The notes beneath the pieces were generated by a model, which did not search any database, was not told the DNA's origin, and saw only the letters and a program-made list of their open reading frames with translations. Of a stretch of 64,000 bases of DNA, positions 8,097-18,328 are shown piece by piece. How positions within the stretch are numbered: position 1 is the stretch's first letter; each line of letters starts with the position of its first letter. Source of the DNA: an uncultured Alphaproteobacteria bacterium (GTDB lineage: Bacteria; Pseudomonadota; Alphaproteobacteria; RF32; CAG-239); assembly GCA_934229625.1 (NCBI GenBank), contig CAKQDU010000002.1, forward strand, positions 1 to 64,000, written 5' to 3'. The position numbers and the translations under genes are program-made.

Positions 8097-9506
8097 CTAA
8101 AACACAAACCATAAAGGATTAAAAAAAGACAAGAATAAAACGACAACAATCCCTGTCCAAAAAATCTGCTGTTTTAATGATAAATCGGCAATATCTTCGG
8201 CTCTTTCTTCATGCTGTTTCAAATCACGCATCACATATAGTTCATGCAACAGGCTCAGGGCGACAATAGTTAAAGCCGTCATTACCAATAGTCCGATTAT
8301 AAAGTTCTCTTGGAAAATTTCAGAAATTAAAATAAAATTATTCCAAAACAAAGAAGACACCGGCAATCCAACGGCCGTCAACACAAAAAACGACATAACA
8401 ATTGAAAACCGCGGCATATAAGCCAAAATTCCTTTGTATCCGCAAGTTTGCTGCCGGCATTTATCCTCAAACTGCAAATCTAAAATCACTAAAGAAGATG
8501 TAACAATCAAAAATATAAACAGCGAATAAGCGATGTTCATTTTTAGTGTGTCCACAGGCAAAATAACTGCCAGCAAAAAGAACAAATAGTACACCGTGGA
8601 ATAGGCAAATAATTTATACAAAAACTCACGACTAGCCAAACCTATAAGAGCCAAAAACATCATTGTCATAACCGTGAAAACTTCTATATACGGCAAATAA
8701 GAGCTGATACTTTCCGGCACAGCCAAAGGCCAAAAACGGGCAAACCCATATAATCCGGTCAAAGGCAGCATATTTATCATTATATAAACCATTGGATTTC
8801 TGATATTTGAACTTACTGAGGCTATCCAAGAATGAAAAGGCCAAACCGGAATACGAGAAATAAAAGCCAGACAAACAGCAGTCCAAACCAGCAATCCGGC
8901 ATGAGGAGCCATATCCACCAAAGCGATTTCATTTAGACGAATATTGCCATGATAAAACTTATACATAATTAACGAAGCTATCAATAAAAACAGGATTCCA
9001 ATGAAATTATATATAAAAAAACGATACAAAATCTGTATTTTTTTACTTCCGCCGCAAACTCCGACAAGCATAAACAGCGGCAATAGCATGCCGGCAAAAA
9101 AGCCATAAAACGAAAGTAAATCTCCGGCCGTAAAAAAACCTGTCAGACAGCAGGCAAAATACAAAGCCAAAAACAAAAGCATTTTATTTTTTCTGGCCGT
9201 CGCATTCAAACCGACCATACCAATCAATAAAGCCAAATGCACGGCGATTATCAGTAATAATGAAAAAATATCCGTACCAAAATATAAATCCAGACCGATA
9301 TTTTCCAGCCAATTAAAAGAAAATCCGCTGACTTCGGACTGAGGCAAAACACTTATTCCGGAAAACAGACGTAAAATAATAACAATGTTGGCTAACAATG
9401 TGAAAAATGCGACATTATAAGCATTGTTTTTATTATCCGGCGCCGTAAGCACAAAACCTCCGCCGATAAGCGGCAGCAGCATCATAACCAAAATCAACTC
9501 AGACAT
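8097..9506 (-). CDS. nuoM: NADH-quinone oxidoreductase subunit M-like membrane protein
   Basis: 469 residues from ATG 9506, whose A is shared with the nuoL stop (TGATG), so the two are translationally coupled. Polytopic, about 14 helices. The family landmark around TM7 is visible (RIPVWPFHSWI). In the TM5 motif, which normally reads FFE with the essential glutamate, this protein has FFAGMLLPLF, an alanine at the glutamate position. The TM7 lysine position reads Arg and the TM8 LLKxG motif reads MLPLTG. These by-eye alignments suggest loss of the canonical proton path. Neighbours nuoL and nuoN show the same trend. Confidence 0.82.
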   Translation of the reverse strand: MSELILVMMLLPLIGGGFVLTAPDNKNNAYNVAFFTLLANIVIILRLFSGISVLPQSEVSGFSFNWLENIGLDLYFGTDIFSLLLIIAVHLALLIGMVGLNATARKNKMLLFLALYFACCLTGFFTAGDLLSFYGFFAGMLLPLFMLVGVCGGSKKIQILYRFFIYNFIGILFLLIASLIMYKFYHGNIRLNEIALVDMAPHAGLLVWTAVCLAFISRIPVWPFHSWIASVSSNIRNPMVYIMINMLPLTGLYGFARFWPLAVPESISSYLPYIEVFTVMTMMFLALIGLASREFLYKLFAYSTVYYLFFLLAVILPVDTLKMNIAYSLFIFLIVTSSLVILDLQFEDKCRQQTCGYKGILAYMPRFSIVMSFFVLTAVGLPVSSLFWNNFILISEIFQENFIIGLLVMTALTIVALSLLHELYVMRDLKQHEERAEDIADLSLKQQIFWTGIVVVLFLSFFNPLWFVF

Positions 9507-11191
9507 CAGTTTGTTCCTCCGGCATAAAATGACACTCCCCATAGAACTGCCAATAATATCAACATAACGATTCCGCCCCAAACCCTATTATAATGCATAT
9601 TTCTAAAAACACGGATGGCTCCCTGCAAAAATAAAGAAGTCAGGCCTAAAATAATTTTTTCTACAACCATACGGTCTATAATAAGCGACAAAACCCGTCC
9701 GCACCAAAGCACCGGAACCAAGACAATACTTTTATACAACAAACTCCAGACATCATTTTTTTGTAAGGCCGTACCGGCATAAATTCTATAAACCGCTTGC
9801 GGAACAGGCAGCATAACCAATAACACAAACAAAACCATAAAAATTAAAAATGTTCTTAATTGCGGAACATCGGAAATTTGAGAAAACAACATTATCTCCG
9901 CTATCGCAATCGGCAATATAATAACCCAAAACATTTTTTTGCTCCGCAAGAGCAATTTTCCGGATTCGCAGCCATCCCTTCTAAAACAAAATTGATGAAA
10001 CACCTGCGCCAAAGAAACAGATATTCCTAAACCTATGATAAAAACATAATTATTTTGTTCCGCGCAGAGCAGCTGCCCCAAACTAATCTCCTCGGCAAAA
10101 AACAAAGCAAACAATCCACAGGCAAAACGGCATGAATAAAAATCGCTAAAGCGGCATTTTCTAAGTTTCAGCAAACTGACACACCGATTCGCTTTGTAAT
10201 ACAAAAAATAAATAATACTGACACATATATACTGACTCAGCAGCAATAACGTAAAAAATTCCGACCATTGAAAATTGTTTGCCTGTAATAAAAACACAAA
10301 ACATGACCAAAACAGAATCTGTAAAAAAATAGTTTTAACTTTCAGATTTTCTGCCGTAAACAAACAAATCGACGACCAAACAATACTAAAAATGCAAACA
10401 CCGCGCATTAGCGGAGCAAAATAGAAAGATGATTGCCATAATAAGTTGAATTTGAGCAATAAAATCAAAGCCGCCGCCGGAGAAGTCAAAAATAAAACTG
10501 CTTGCAGACGGTGAAAGCGAATATTGCGCAAACGCAGCATTCCGCTGTGGAAAGGCAGCATTCCGAATTTAATAAACACGGCAGTCAACCCGGCAACAGC
10601 CACAAAATCACGATGCAGACCAATCTGGTTATATTGCAAAATCTGCCGCATATCCAACGATTCTAACTGGCAATTTATAACGGCAAAAACCGTAAACAAA
10701 ATCATATCGGCAATCAAATTAAGCGTTGCGTACCACCCAAAATTTTCAACATTACGAATCATCATCAACGCAAGTATATCTGTGGCAAACAATCCGGAAA
10801 GAAGCTGCACCAGATTATTACTTGTAATCATTATTATCAGCGCCGCCAGATTATATAAAAGAATCGCATCATAAATACAGCGCCTTTCTTCATAACGAAA
10901 TACTATATTATACCCGATTGCCAAAGCGCTTATAATAAAAAAAGGTAAAATCAACCGGCAGTTATGCGGATTTGAGATAATATCAAACATTATATTGCCG
11001 CTGGGAGAACTGTTCCAAACAAAAGAAAATATCTGCTCTACCGAATCGCCGCCATGTTTATAAAAATAAAAACACAAAACAGAAACAAACAAAAAAAGCA
11101 GACGAGCAAGAACACCGTCTGTTTTTATGCCTATTTTAAAGCTGCTGAATAAGGCAATAACAATTAACAGAAATACCGTATCTGCAATCAT
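9506..11191 (-). CDS. nuoL: Divergent NADH-quinone oxidoreductase subunit L-like membrane protein
   Basis: 561 residues, about 14-15 hydrophobic segments. Assigned to the NuoL position because it precedes nuoM-nuoN-birA and keeps part of the TM7 motif (IKFGMLPFHSG). It is strongly degenerate: the GWEG motif of TM5 reads GLFATD, the WLPDAMxGPTPVSALIHAATMV block is unrecognisable, and the long C-terminal amphipathic helix is not obvious. It is shorter than typical NuoL (about 610-650). No nuoA-K genes lie upstream; a 106-residue unknown gene does. It may be a structural relic or a repurposed antiporter subunit. Confidence 0.65.
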   Translation of the reverse strand: MIADTVFLLIVIALFSSFKIGIKTDGVLARLLFLFVSVLCFYFYKHGGDSVEQIFSFVWNSSPSGNIMFDIISNPHNCRLILPFFIISALAIGYNIVFRYEERRCIYDAILLYNLAALIIMITSNNLVQLLSGLFATDILALMMIRNVENFGWYATLNLIADMILFTVFAVINCQLESLDMRQILQYNQIGLHRDFVAVAGLTAVFIKFGMLPFHSGMLRLRNIRFHRLQAVLFLTSPAAALILLLKFNLLWQSSFYFAPLMRGVCIFSIVWSSICLFTAENLKVKTIFLQILFWSCFVFLLQANNFQWSEFFTLLLLSQYICVSIIYFLYYKANRCVSLLKLRKCRFSDFYSCRFACGLFALFFAEEISLGQLLCAEQNNYVFIIGLGISVSLAQVFHQFCFRRDGCESGKLLLRSKKMFWVIILPIAIAEIMLFSQISDVPQLRTFLIFMVLFVLLVMLPVPQAVYRIYAGTALQKNDVWSLLYKSIVLVPVLWCGRVLSLIIDRMVVEKIILGLTSLFLQGAIRVFRNMHYNRVWGGIVMLILLAVLWGVSFYAGGTN

Positions 11192-11207
11192 TTAAGCCAG
11201 CTTTGCT

Positions 11208-11528
11208 TTAAGAAACAATCAAACTTTGAACGTTTTTGACCAAACGAACAGGAACAATATATTCACGTTCCACATCATCGTTGTCAATTTCAACCACCAA
11301 AATTTCTGAAACAGATTTAAGCGGAGAACGCGCGCCTTTATCTATATTATTAAAAGCAACGGAACTTTCTTGAGAACGATATAGCAAAGCTTTATCACCG
11401 CCGTCATAGATAAACCGAGGATTCTCCGGACCGCCAACGCGGCTATCCATCATCAACATAATTTCGCCTTTAGCGTTCTGCAAAATACTGTATCTTCCTT
11501 TTTTGCCGATTTCATTGCTAATAGTCAT
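11208..11528 (-). CDS. Conserved-looking small protein of unknown function upstream of nuoL
   Basis: 106 residues, ATG 11528 preceded by AGAGG. Soluble, mixed alpha/beta composition, no signal peptide or membrane helix, no Cys cluster. It lies 16 bp before nuoL on the same strand and is probably co-transcribed with nuoLMN-birA-rnj. In canonical complex I operons nuoK would occupy this place, and this protein is not NuoK. Family not recognised. Confidence 0.65.
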   Translation of the reverse strand: MTISNEIGKKGRYSILQNAKGEIMLMMDSRVGGPENPRFIYDGGDKALLYRSQESSVAFNNIDKGARSPLKSVSEILVVEIDNDDVEREYIVPVRLVKNVQSLIVS

Positions 11529-11639
11529 ACATAACCTCTACAAAACAAAAGTTTTTATCAAATTTTATGGAATAGTAACATATAAATCTTAATAAATAAA
11601 CACAAAATTCATTTTTTTTAACTTTTTTTATTTTTTCTA

Positions 11640-11668
11640 TTGACTTCCGCAATTTTATCTAATATAAG
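11640..11668 (+). promoter_or_regulatory. tRNA-Lys promoter
   Basis: TTGACT (11640-11645), 17-bp spacer, TATAAG (11663-11668), 14 bp before the mature tRNA 5' end. Confidence 0.75.
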
Positions 11669-11682
11669 CATACTCGTTAAGC

Positions 11683-11758
11683 GAGTTCGTAGCTCAGTCG
11701 GTAGAGCATTTGACTTTTAATCAAAGGGTCGCGGGTTCGAATCCCACCGAGCTCACCA
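11683..11758 (+). tRNA. tRNA-Lys (anticodon TTT)
   Basis: 76 nt with encoded CCA. Acceptor GAGTTCG pairs with CGAGCTC (one G-T pair). D-loop AGCTCAGTCGGTAGAGC, anticodon loop CTTTTAA giving TTT, T-arm GGGTTCGAATCCC. All cloverleaf features are present. Confidence 0.97.
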
Positions 11759-11763
11759 ACAAT

Positions 11764-11791
11764 AAAGCCGCCTTTATGGTGGCTTTTTTTT
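11764..11791 (+). terminator. Terminator of tRNA-Lys
   Basis: AAAGCCGCC / GGTGGCTTT hairpin running into a T8 tract. The flanking CACCAACA / TGTTGGTG can extend the stem. Confidence 0.8.
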
Positions 11792-12014
11792 GTTGGTGAA
11801 GTATCAAAAGGGGTTCAGGTTCATCGTCAAAGTTTTTGGCAGAGCCAAAAGTTATAAAAAAATCATTCCATCAATTCGTTTGCTTTTCATCATAAATAAG
11901 TTAAGCACATAAAACTCTAAGTTCTGAATTTCATTACATTACTGTATACACGATTCTTTTTTTTATTCGCTATTGTTCGTTTTCTGTTTTTAGTTTACGC
12001 AGCAATACCTATTA

Positions 12015-13925
12015 TTATTTTTCTTCTTGCACTTCATTATTTTCCACTTCTTTTTTAGCTCTGCCATTCAAATTATCCAAAAACTGCTTTTCTATTTTCA
12101 TATATTGTTCAAAAAGCCAGCGAGATTGAGACAGCATAACTAAAGAAATCAAAACCAAGCAAAAAATAACCTTATTATTTTCGGTTAAAAATTGATGCAC
12201 CACCGTCATAATAAAGAAACAAACAATAAGCATTCTGAAACTGGTTAAAAACAACAAAGGCAACCTATTCGCTTTTTTAGCTTTCCACAGCTTATAATAA
12301 ACCGTCGCAACCTGATTATTTGAAACAAACAGATTTTTAATATTTCCGCCGTCACACGAAGTTAGCGTATCTTTAACTTTCTGCACCATTTTATTTTCAC
12401 AGATGTTAATTTTAAATAATTTATACGTTGCCTCCCTAAACGCACGGAATTTATCAGACAACACAACAGGTAAAATCGTTTCCCAACCTATCAAGGCTTT
12501 CAAAAACGGAGACATCAGCAACAGCGTAATTGCCGTAACCACAGCACGCGCAGCCATATTCGGCAGATATTGATGAATAAACGGACGTATAAAATAATTG
12601 GCAAAACCGATTACAGCATAGTTAATGATAATAAATAAAATCAAACGCAGCAAATAATTTTTAAGAAGCATATTCCACAATCGCTCCTCGCTTTTTGTTT
12701 CTTTTTGTCCTGACACATGTTTAGCTAAAAATTCCTGCCATTTTTCAGGAAGATACCGTTTAATCACATTAAACATAGGCTCAGCAAATTTAATCATCAT
12801 CGGCGTGAAAAATGTTGTAATAACCGACACCGCTACAATAATCGGATAAACCTGTTTATGCAGCACTCCCAAACTCATGCCGAGACTGGCGATAATAAAA
12901 GCAAATTCACCGACCTGCGCCAAAGAAAAAGCCCCCAGCACAGAAGTTTTCAGCGGCTGTCCCGAAACAATAAAACCAAAGCATGAAAAAGCGACTTTTC
13001 CAACCATGACAATAAAAGTAATCACACAAATCGGAAACGCATATTCCCAAAACATTTCCGGATTAACCATCATACCTACAGAAACAAAAAAGACCGCGCC
13101 AAAAAAATCTTTCAGAGGCTTTATTGTTCGTTCTATACGCTCAATCAATGGAGTCTCTGCCAAAATAGAACCCATAATAAATGCGCCGAGCGCCGACGAA
13201 AAACCTGAATAATTTGCTAAAGCCACCATAGCAAAACACAAAGCTATCATCACTAAAAGCAATTGTTCATCATTCAGAAAACTATCTATTTTTTTCAAAA
13301 GTGTAGGAATAAGATAAATACCGGCAACAAAACATAACACCAAAAATAGAATCAGTTTACCTGTACTCAACAGCAATGCTTCACCGTCTATAGACGTTCC
13401 CAGAGCAATTGTCGGCAACAGCACCAACAGCAAAATGCCGACTAAATCTTCTACAACCAAAACGCCAAATACCAAATCCGTAAATTTTTGTTTTTTAATG
13501 TTCAAATCATCAAAAGCCTTAATAATAATTGTTGTAGACGACATAGAAATCATACTTCCCAAAAAAAAGCTGTCCATTGTTGTCCATCCAAGCAATAAAC
13601 CTGTGTTATACCCTAAAAACAACATAAATAAAATATTGGCATTTGCCGTAATCATCGCCGCTTTGCCGACATTTATCATTTTATTAAAGCTAAATTCCAA
13701 TCCCAATCCGAATAATAAAAATATAACCCCTATATCAGCCCACAGACTCAAATTTTCTCGGTCAGTCACAGTTGGCAACAAATCAAAATAAGGTCCGGCC
13801 AAAATTCCAGCTAATATATAACCCAAAACAGTCGGCTGTTTTATTTTTTTAAACAACAAAGTGACTAAAGCAGCATAGACAGTAATAAGAGTCAAATCCA
13901 AAATCAGCGTATGAACCGTGTGCAT
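12015..13925 (-). CDS. CPA2 (Kef-type) monovalent cation:proton antiporter
   Basis: 636 residues, ATG 13925 after GAGGACA. Residues 1-390 form the 12-13-helix CPA2 exchanger domain, with the GYILAGILAGP and FLLFGLGLEF motifs and VEDLVGI in the middle (acidic residues of the ion path). A short hydrophilic stretch follows, then three or four more hydrophobic segments (about 425-500 and 565-605) and a charged tail. There is no TrkA-N/RCK nucleotide-binding domain, so it is not a classical KefB/KefC. It exchanges K+ or Na+ for protons across the inner membrane; the ion cannot be told from sequence. It stands alone between tRNA-Lys and rsmA. Confidence 0.85.
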   Translation of the reverse strand: MHTVHTLILDLTLITVYAALVTLLFKKIKQPTVLGYILAGILAGPYFDLLPTVTDRENLSLWADIGVIFLLFGLGLEFSFNKMINVGKAAMITANANILFMLFLGYNTGLLLGWTTMDSFFLGSMISMSSTTIIIKAFDDLNIKKQKFTDLVFGVLVVEDLVGILLLVLLPTIALGTSIDGEALLLSTGKLILFLVLCFVAGIYLIPTLLKKIDSFLNDEQLLLVMIALCFAMVALANYSGFSSALGAFIMGSILAETPLIERIERTIKPLKDFFGAVFFVSVGMMVNPEMFWEYAFPICVITFIVMVGKVAFSCFGFIVSGQPLKTSVLGAFSLAQVGEFAFIIASLGMSLGVLHKQVYPIIVAVSVITTFFTPMMIKFAEPMFNVIKRYLPEKWQEFLAKHVSGQKETKSEERLWNMLLKNYLLRLILFIIINYAVIGFANYFIRPFIHQYLPNMAARAVVTAITLLLMSPFLKALIGWETILPVVLSDKFRAFREATYKLFKINICENKMVQKVKDTLTSCDGGNIKNLFVSNNQVATVYYKLWKAKKANRLPLLFLTSFRMLIVCFFIMTVVHQFLTENNKVIFCLVLISLVMLSQSRWLFEQYMKIEKQFLDNLNGRAKKEVENNEVQEEK

Positions 13926-14005
13926 TGCAAGATGTCCTCAAAAGTTTTAATCTTTTACAGGCTAAGAGAAAAATATTAACATTTTTATAAAAAACAAGAG
14001 ATTAG

Positions 14006-14842
14006 CTAGATATTTTGTACCAAACATAAATATTGTTCAGGAGTAATATTTTCTGCACGGTCTGTCAAAGAAACTCCGGCAGCCTCACAAGCTTTTTCCA
14101 AGTTAGGAATGTTTTTCAAGCTTTGACGTATCATTTTTCGGCGCTGTCCAAAAGCTGCCTCGGTTATTTTTTCCAATTTTGTCAATTCTTCTGCCGTTGG
14201 CATTTTCTCTTGCGGTGTAAACAAAAGTACTGAAGACCAAATCTTGGGAGCAGGCACAAAACAATTAGGATTCAAATGAAACAACAGTTTAACTTTACAG
14301 ACCAATTGAGAAATCACAGACAAGCGACCGTAATTTTTGTTATTTGGCTCTGCCGTGATACGCTCTGCGACCTCTTTTTGAAACATTAGCGTCAAACTGC
14401 TAAACTGGCGCATTTTATGTAAAAATTCCACCAATAGCGGAACCGATATATGATACGGAAGATTGCTGATTATACTTTTAGGACATTCAGTTTTACACCA
14501 AAAATCAAACTTCAACGCATCGCCGTTAACAATTTGCAATATATCATTCCCATAAAAAGACTGTAGTTCACGCATAATTTCTATGCAGCGTTCATCCATT
14601 TCTATTACAGTCAAACTATGCGGATTCGTTTTTAAAACTGCCCGTGTCAAACCACCTGGTCCCGGACCGATTTCAAAAACATCTTCACCTGAAAAATCCT
14701 TCAAACCGCGCGATTCTAATGAACTTCTGATAATTTTATCGGTAATATTTTGGTCCAGCAAAAAATTTTGTCCTAAGGCTTTTTTAGCCATCAGTCCATG
14801 TTTGTCAACCGTTTCACGTAAAGAAAGAAGCTCTGTCATCAT
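14006..14842 (-). CDS. rsmA: 16S rRNA dimethyladenosine transferase
   Basis: 278 residues. Dimethylates two adjacent adenines near the 3' end of 16S rRNA, a late step of 30S assembly (kasugamycin-sensitivity gene ksgA). Motifs: KALGQNFLLD near residue 21, the SAM-binding EIGPGPGGLT, and NLPYHIS catalytic motif IV. The C-terminal helical domain is present. The start (ATG 14842, or ATG 14839 immediately after) overlaps the surA stop. In most relatives pdxA lies between surA and ksgA; here it is missing. Confidence 0.95.
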   Translation of the reverse strand: MMTELLSLRETVDKHGLMAKKALGQNFLLDQNITDKIIRSSLESRGLKDFSGEDVFEIGPGPGGLTRAVLKTNPHSLTVIEMDERCIEIMRELQSFYGNDILQIVNGDALKFDFWCKTECPKSIISNLPYHISVPLLVEFLHKMRQFSSLTLMFQKEVAERITAEPNNKNYGRLSVISQLVCKVKLLFHLNPNCFVPAPKIWSSVLLFTPQEKMPTAEELTKLEKITEAAFGQRRKMIRQSLKNIPNLEKACEAAGVSLTDRAENITPEQYLCLVQNI

Positions 14843-16038
14843 ACTTTCTTTTCAATCAATGCGCGGCTGCGCAGATTTTTGATATAACGGCTGGAATACT
14901 CCTCCAACTTTTTATTTTCCAAAAAATTCTTAACTTCCAGACGCGAAGGAATTTTCTGTTTATCCGTTGCCGGATTAAATATTTTCTCCAATTTTAAGAT
15001 GTAAAAATCTTTACCATAAGCAATAGGGTCGGAAACATCTCCTTCTTTCATATTCAGCACCGAAGATTCCAGTACAACCGGTAGTTTGCCTTTACTTATC
15101 CATCCCAGATGTCCGCCGTTTGCGGCACTCGGACTTTGTGAAAATTGCATGGCATACAGTTCAAAACGAGAATCTTGGCGCAGATTTTCCACCAATTGAT
15201 TTAAATCTTTGGCATCTTTTTTATCTATAACAATTTCAGAAACCATAAATTTTTGTTTTTTTCTGTCATTTTTAATATCATTAAGAGCCTTTTTTATATC
15301 GTTTTCACTAATATTTAACTCATTATATCCTTTTTGAGCAATCAGCTTTTGCCATGCCAAATCAGCTTCAATTTGCGTACTCCAAACTTTTACACTTACT
15401 TTGGCTTCTTGCAGAATTTTTTTCAACTGACCTTCCGGCATATTATTATTCTGCTCAAATTTACGCAAAGCCTTATCAATTTCTTTCTGACTGATTTTGA
15501 TTTTATTTTTTTCTGCTTCCTGAATTTTCAGTTTTTCATCAATTGCCGATTGCAAAACTTTGGTAGTTATCATTGTTTTTGTTTGCTGATTATAAGGGAT
15601 TCCCGTCATAAGTATAAAAGCGTTTATCCGGCTTTGCATATCGCTGCTGGTAATAACCTCACCATTGACCAAAGCATATATTTTCAATTTATTTTCATAT
15701 AAAGTAATCGGTTTCAGAGCCTCTGCGCGGCGTCGTTCAGCTTCTTTTTCAGCTTCTTCCATAGCGCGGCGTCTAGCTTCTTCGGCGGCGCGGCGGCGGG
15801 CATATTCTTCTTGCTGTAAACGCATTTTTCTCATTTTTTCGCGCTGAGCTTCGATGTCAGCCTTTTCTTCTTCGCTCAATTGCCGATATTGCTCTGCATT
15901 GCGGCGAAACATAATAGAATTTGTATTTGGTCGCTCTATACGTGTCTGACTATCTATATCCTGCAAATTCAAATCTGCCGCAAATGAAAGATTACATATC
16001 GATAAAAATAAACCGGAAAATAATATAATTTTCTGCAT
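14839..16038 (-). CDS. surA: Periplasmic chaperone/peptidyl-prolyl isomerase SurA
   Basis: 399 residues with a 20-residue signal peptide (cleavage after SFA). A highly charged Arg/Glu/Ala-rich helix spans about 60-110. A SurA N-terminal domain (about 115-250) is followed by one parvulin domain (about 258-355) with the GGxLGWI motif typical of PpiC. SurA carries unfolded outer-membrane proteins, including LptD, through the periplasm, which fits its place 13 bp after lptD. E. coli SurA has two parvulin domains; this form has one. The charged insertion is unusual. Confidence 0.85.
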   Translation of the reverse strand: MQKIILFSGLFLSICNLSFAADLNLQDIDSQTRIERPNTNSIMFRRNAEQYRQLSEEEKADIEAQREKMRKMRLQQEEYARRRAAEEARRRAMEEAEKEAERRRAEALKPITLYENKLKIYALVNGEVITSSDMQSRINAFILMTGIPYNQQTKTMITTKVLQSAIDEKLKIQEAEKNKIKISQKEIDKALRKFEQNNNMPEGQLKKILQEAKVSVKVWSTQIEADLAWQKLIAQKGYNELNISENDIKKALNDIKNDRKKQKFMVSEIVIDKKDAKDLNQLVENLRQDSRFELYAMQFSQSPSAANGGHLGWISKGKLPVVLESSVLNMKEGDVSDPIAYGKDFYILKLEKIFNPATDKQKIPSRLEVKNFLENKKLEEYSSRYIKNLRSRALIEKKV

Positions 16039-16051
16039 TTTTCCTCCTCAT

Positions 16052-18328
16052 TTATGAGCCAAAGCTACCGATTGTTTTCAAATAGAAAGTGGTACCGAAT
16101 TCATAATTATTTTTCAAATCAGGATTGCTGCTGTTATACTTTTTAACGCTTGTAACCCACTTTAAGCATTCATCTTCATAAATCACGCTTCCGCCATGTT
16201 CCAACGACCCCTTGCTGTCTTCAGTCATATCTTGTAAATTATAAATACTTACTGACCAAAACTGCGAAAGTTCGGAGCTTATAGAAGTATATAATTCTTT
16301 TCGTTCAGAATACAATTGATTATAATAAGTATTTCCTTGTAAAAAAATATAAGAGGCGTAGGCGCGTAAAAATGCAGGCCCGACACCAACACCTAGTTCG
16401 CTATATTTTGCATCCAATGAATCTTTATCCAACCTGAAACGATAATTCAAATTCAAATATTCATTAGGTTCTGCGTTGATACGGCCGACAAAATCACTGA
16501 AATTAGAATCATAGTCATCATCCAGACTTTTCGTAAAACTGTTATTTTTATCCTGTTCATAACTCTGAGCGATAAAAGCTGATGTTCGGCCTATTATGTC
16601 TCCATAGGAACTCCAACGCAATCCATAACTTACGCGGCTTCCCGTATCATTGCGGTCATATCCGGCATATCTGTCCAAATCCAAAACATTTGTGTCATCA
16701 AAATATACGTCTTCGCTGTCCTCATCCGGAATTTTGTCTGCTTTATTACCGCCTTTTGGCGCAACAACGCCGACAACAACCGGCTCAATAATCTGGCGAG
16801 AAGATTCGTTTGCGCGCACAAAAGGAAGCCGCCATTCCACACCGGCCTGAGGGAAAAATCTTGTAACTGTGCCGCTATAGCGGTTATTTTGTAAATATTG
16901 ATAACGATTTACATAATAAGCATCCGATTTCAACGAACCGACCAAACGATATTTTTCGCCAAAAGACGAGGTAAACGGCAGTTCCCACGCATTTATAGAA
17001 GTTAAACGCTGAGTATTTCTGCCATCCTGATGATAAACCGAAGCGCTATTAAATTCATTCTTAAAATATGAACCGAGATAACTTGGCTCAGAATACATTT
17101 CAACATCTATCAAAGGCGCAACCGTCGGTTTTCGGTTGTTGATTTCATGAAATTGACTTTCATTGCTGCGCCGCAAATTATAACTGAGAATTTTATAGTA
17201 ATAAGCTTCTACTGAGGCATAATCACGTCCGCTAAACCGCTCAAAAGACACATTAGAGGTCAGCCAGGCATCATCTTGATAAGGCAGGCTAAGCTCTTTT
17301 AAATAGATATAGTCTGAAACATATTTCCAATCATATTTAAAACGCCATAACTCATTGATATCATAACGTCCTTTTGCAAAAACATTACCTCGATGCGCTG
17401 AGCTTCCGTCTTCGTCGTCTTTCAGATAACTTCCTGAAATTTCCGTATCGGCATTATAAAAATATTGCTGATAGTTACCGCCCCAAACAATTCCTTTATC
17501 CGAAGAATAAATCGGCGAAAAGACAACATTCGTCTGATTGTCGACCGCCCAAAAATAACGAGGTTGAATAACAGCGCCAAGATAGTTGGAACTGCCCATA
17601 CTCGGAGCCAAAAAACCGGAACGCCGTTTTACACTCGGGTCAGGATGAGAAAAAAACGGGGTATAGAACACCGGTACGTTTTTAACTTTTATCACGGCGT
17701 CGTTATAATGAACATTTTGGCTTTTTTCATCATGCTGGACTTTACGAGCGCTGATTGACCACAGAGGAGATTGCGCATCACACATATCACACGGAGTATA
17801 CGTAGCATAAGTCAGCTGTTTTTTCTGATTATTTTTCTTTTTAAAACTTTCGGCAAACACGTGAGATTCATCTTTTAACAAAACCTTTATATGATACATT
17901 TCACCGGTCGTCATCTGCTCTGCAAGAATAACTTCATCACTATAGATTATAGAGCCGTCGGAAGAATACAAACGCACATTGCCGGTTGCTTTTATTTCAT
18001 CTGTATTTTGATTATAAACCAGCTTATCCGTCTTCAGACGCATATTATTATATTCAATTTCCACATCGCCTAAAGCAGTAATCAATCCGCTTTTTTCGTC
18101 ATTAGTCAATTCGTCTGCGCTAAAATTAAAGGCATTTTGCCCGGCAATATTGCTATCCTCGTTAAATTGAATATTAGTAATATTATGAGCCACATTCATT
18201 TCCGCATGCGGACTTTTTTGTTCTTTGCGCTGAATTTCACCGGCTTCACTAACGGCAAAAGCCTGTTTACCATACAGCATCACAGGCAGCAGCAATATTT
18301 TCAAACCCCATAAAAAACTATTTTTCAT
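16052..18328 (-). CDS. lptD: LPS-assembly outer membrane protein LptD
   Basis: 758 residues, signal peptide about 25 residues (cleavage near AFA). An N-terminal LptA/OstA-like jellyroll (about 60-200) carries repeated short beta strands, followed by a large beta barrel rich in aromatic-ended strands. LptD with LptE inserts LPS into the outer leaflet. A CDMC cluster and a Cys near the C-terminus are candidates for the structural disulphides. The start overlaps the end of lptF by 11 bp. Together with kdsB, waaA and lpxK it shows that LPS is made and exported. Confidence 0.92.
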   Translation of the reverse strand: MKNSFLWGLKILLLPVMLYGKQAFAVSEAGEIQRKEQKSPHAEMNVAHNITNIQFNEDSNIAGQNAFNFSADELTNDEKSGLITALGDVEIEYNNMRLKTDKLVYNQNTDEIKATGNVRLYSSDGSIIYSDEVILAEQMTTGEMYHIKVLLKDESHVFAESFKKKNNQKKQLTYATYTPCDMCDAQSPLWSISARKVQHDEKSQNVHYNDAVIKVKNVPVFYTPFFSHPDPSVKRRSGFLAPSMGSSNYLGAVIQPRYFWAVDNQTNVVFSPIYSSDKGIVWGGNYQQYFYNADTEISGSYLKDDEDGSSAHRGNVFAKGRYDINELWRFKYDWKYVSDYIYLKELSLPYQDDAWLTSNVSFERFSGRDYASVEAYYYKILSYNLRRSNESQFHEINNRKPTVAPLIDVEMYSEPSYLGSYFKNEFNSASVYHQDGRNTQRLTSINAWELPFTSSFGEKYRLVGSLKSDAYYVNRYQYLQNNRYSGTVTRFFPQAGVEWRLPFVRANESSRQIIEPVVVGVVAPKGGNKADKIPDEDSEDVYFDDTNVLDLDRYAGYDRNDTGSRVSYGLRWSSYGDIIGRTSAFIAQSYEQDKNNSFTKSLDDDYDSNFSDFVGRINAEPNEYLNLNYRFRLDKDSLDAKYSELGVGVGPAFLRAYASYIFLQGNTYYNQLYSERKELYTSISSELSQFWSVSIYNLQDMTEDSKGSLEHGGSVIYEDECLKWVTSVKKYNSSNPDLKNNYEFGTTFYLKTIGSFGS

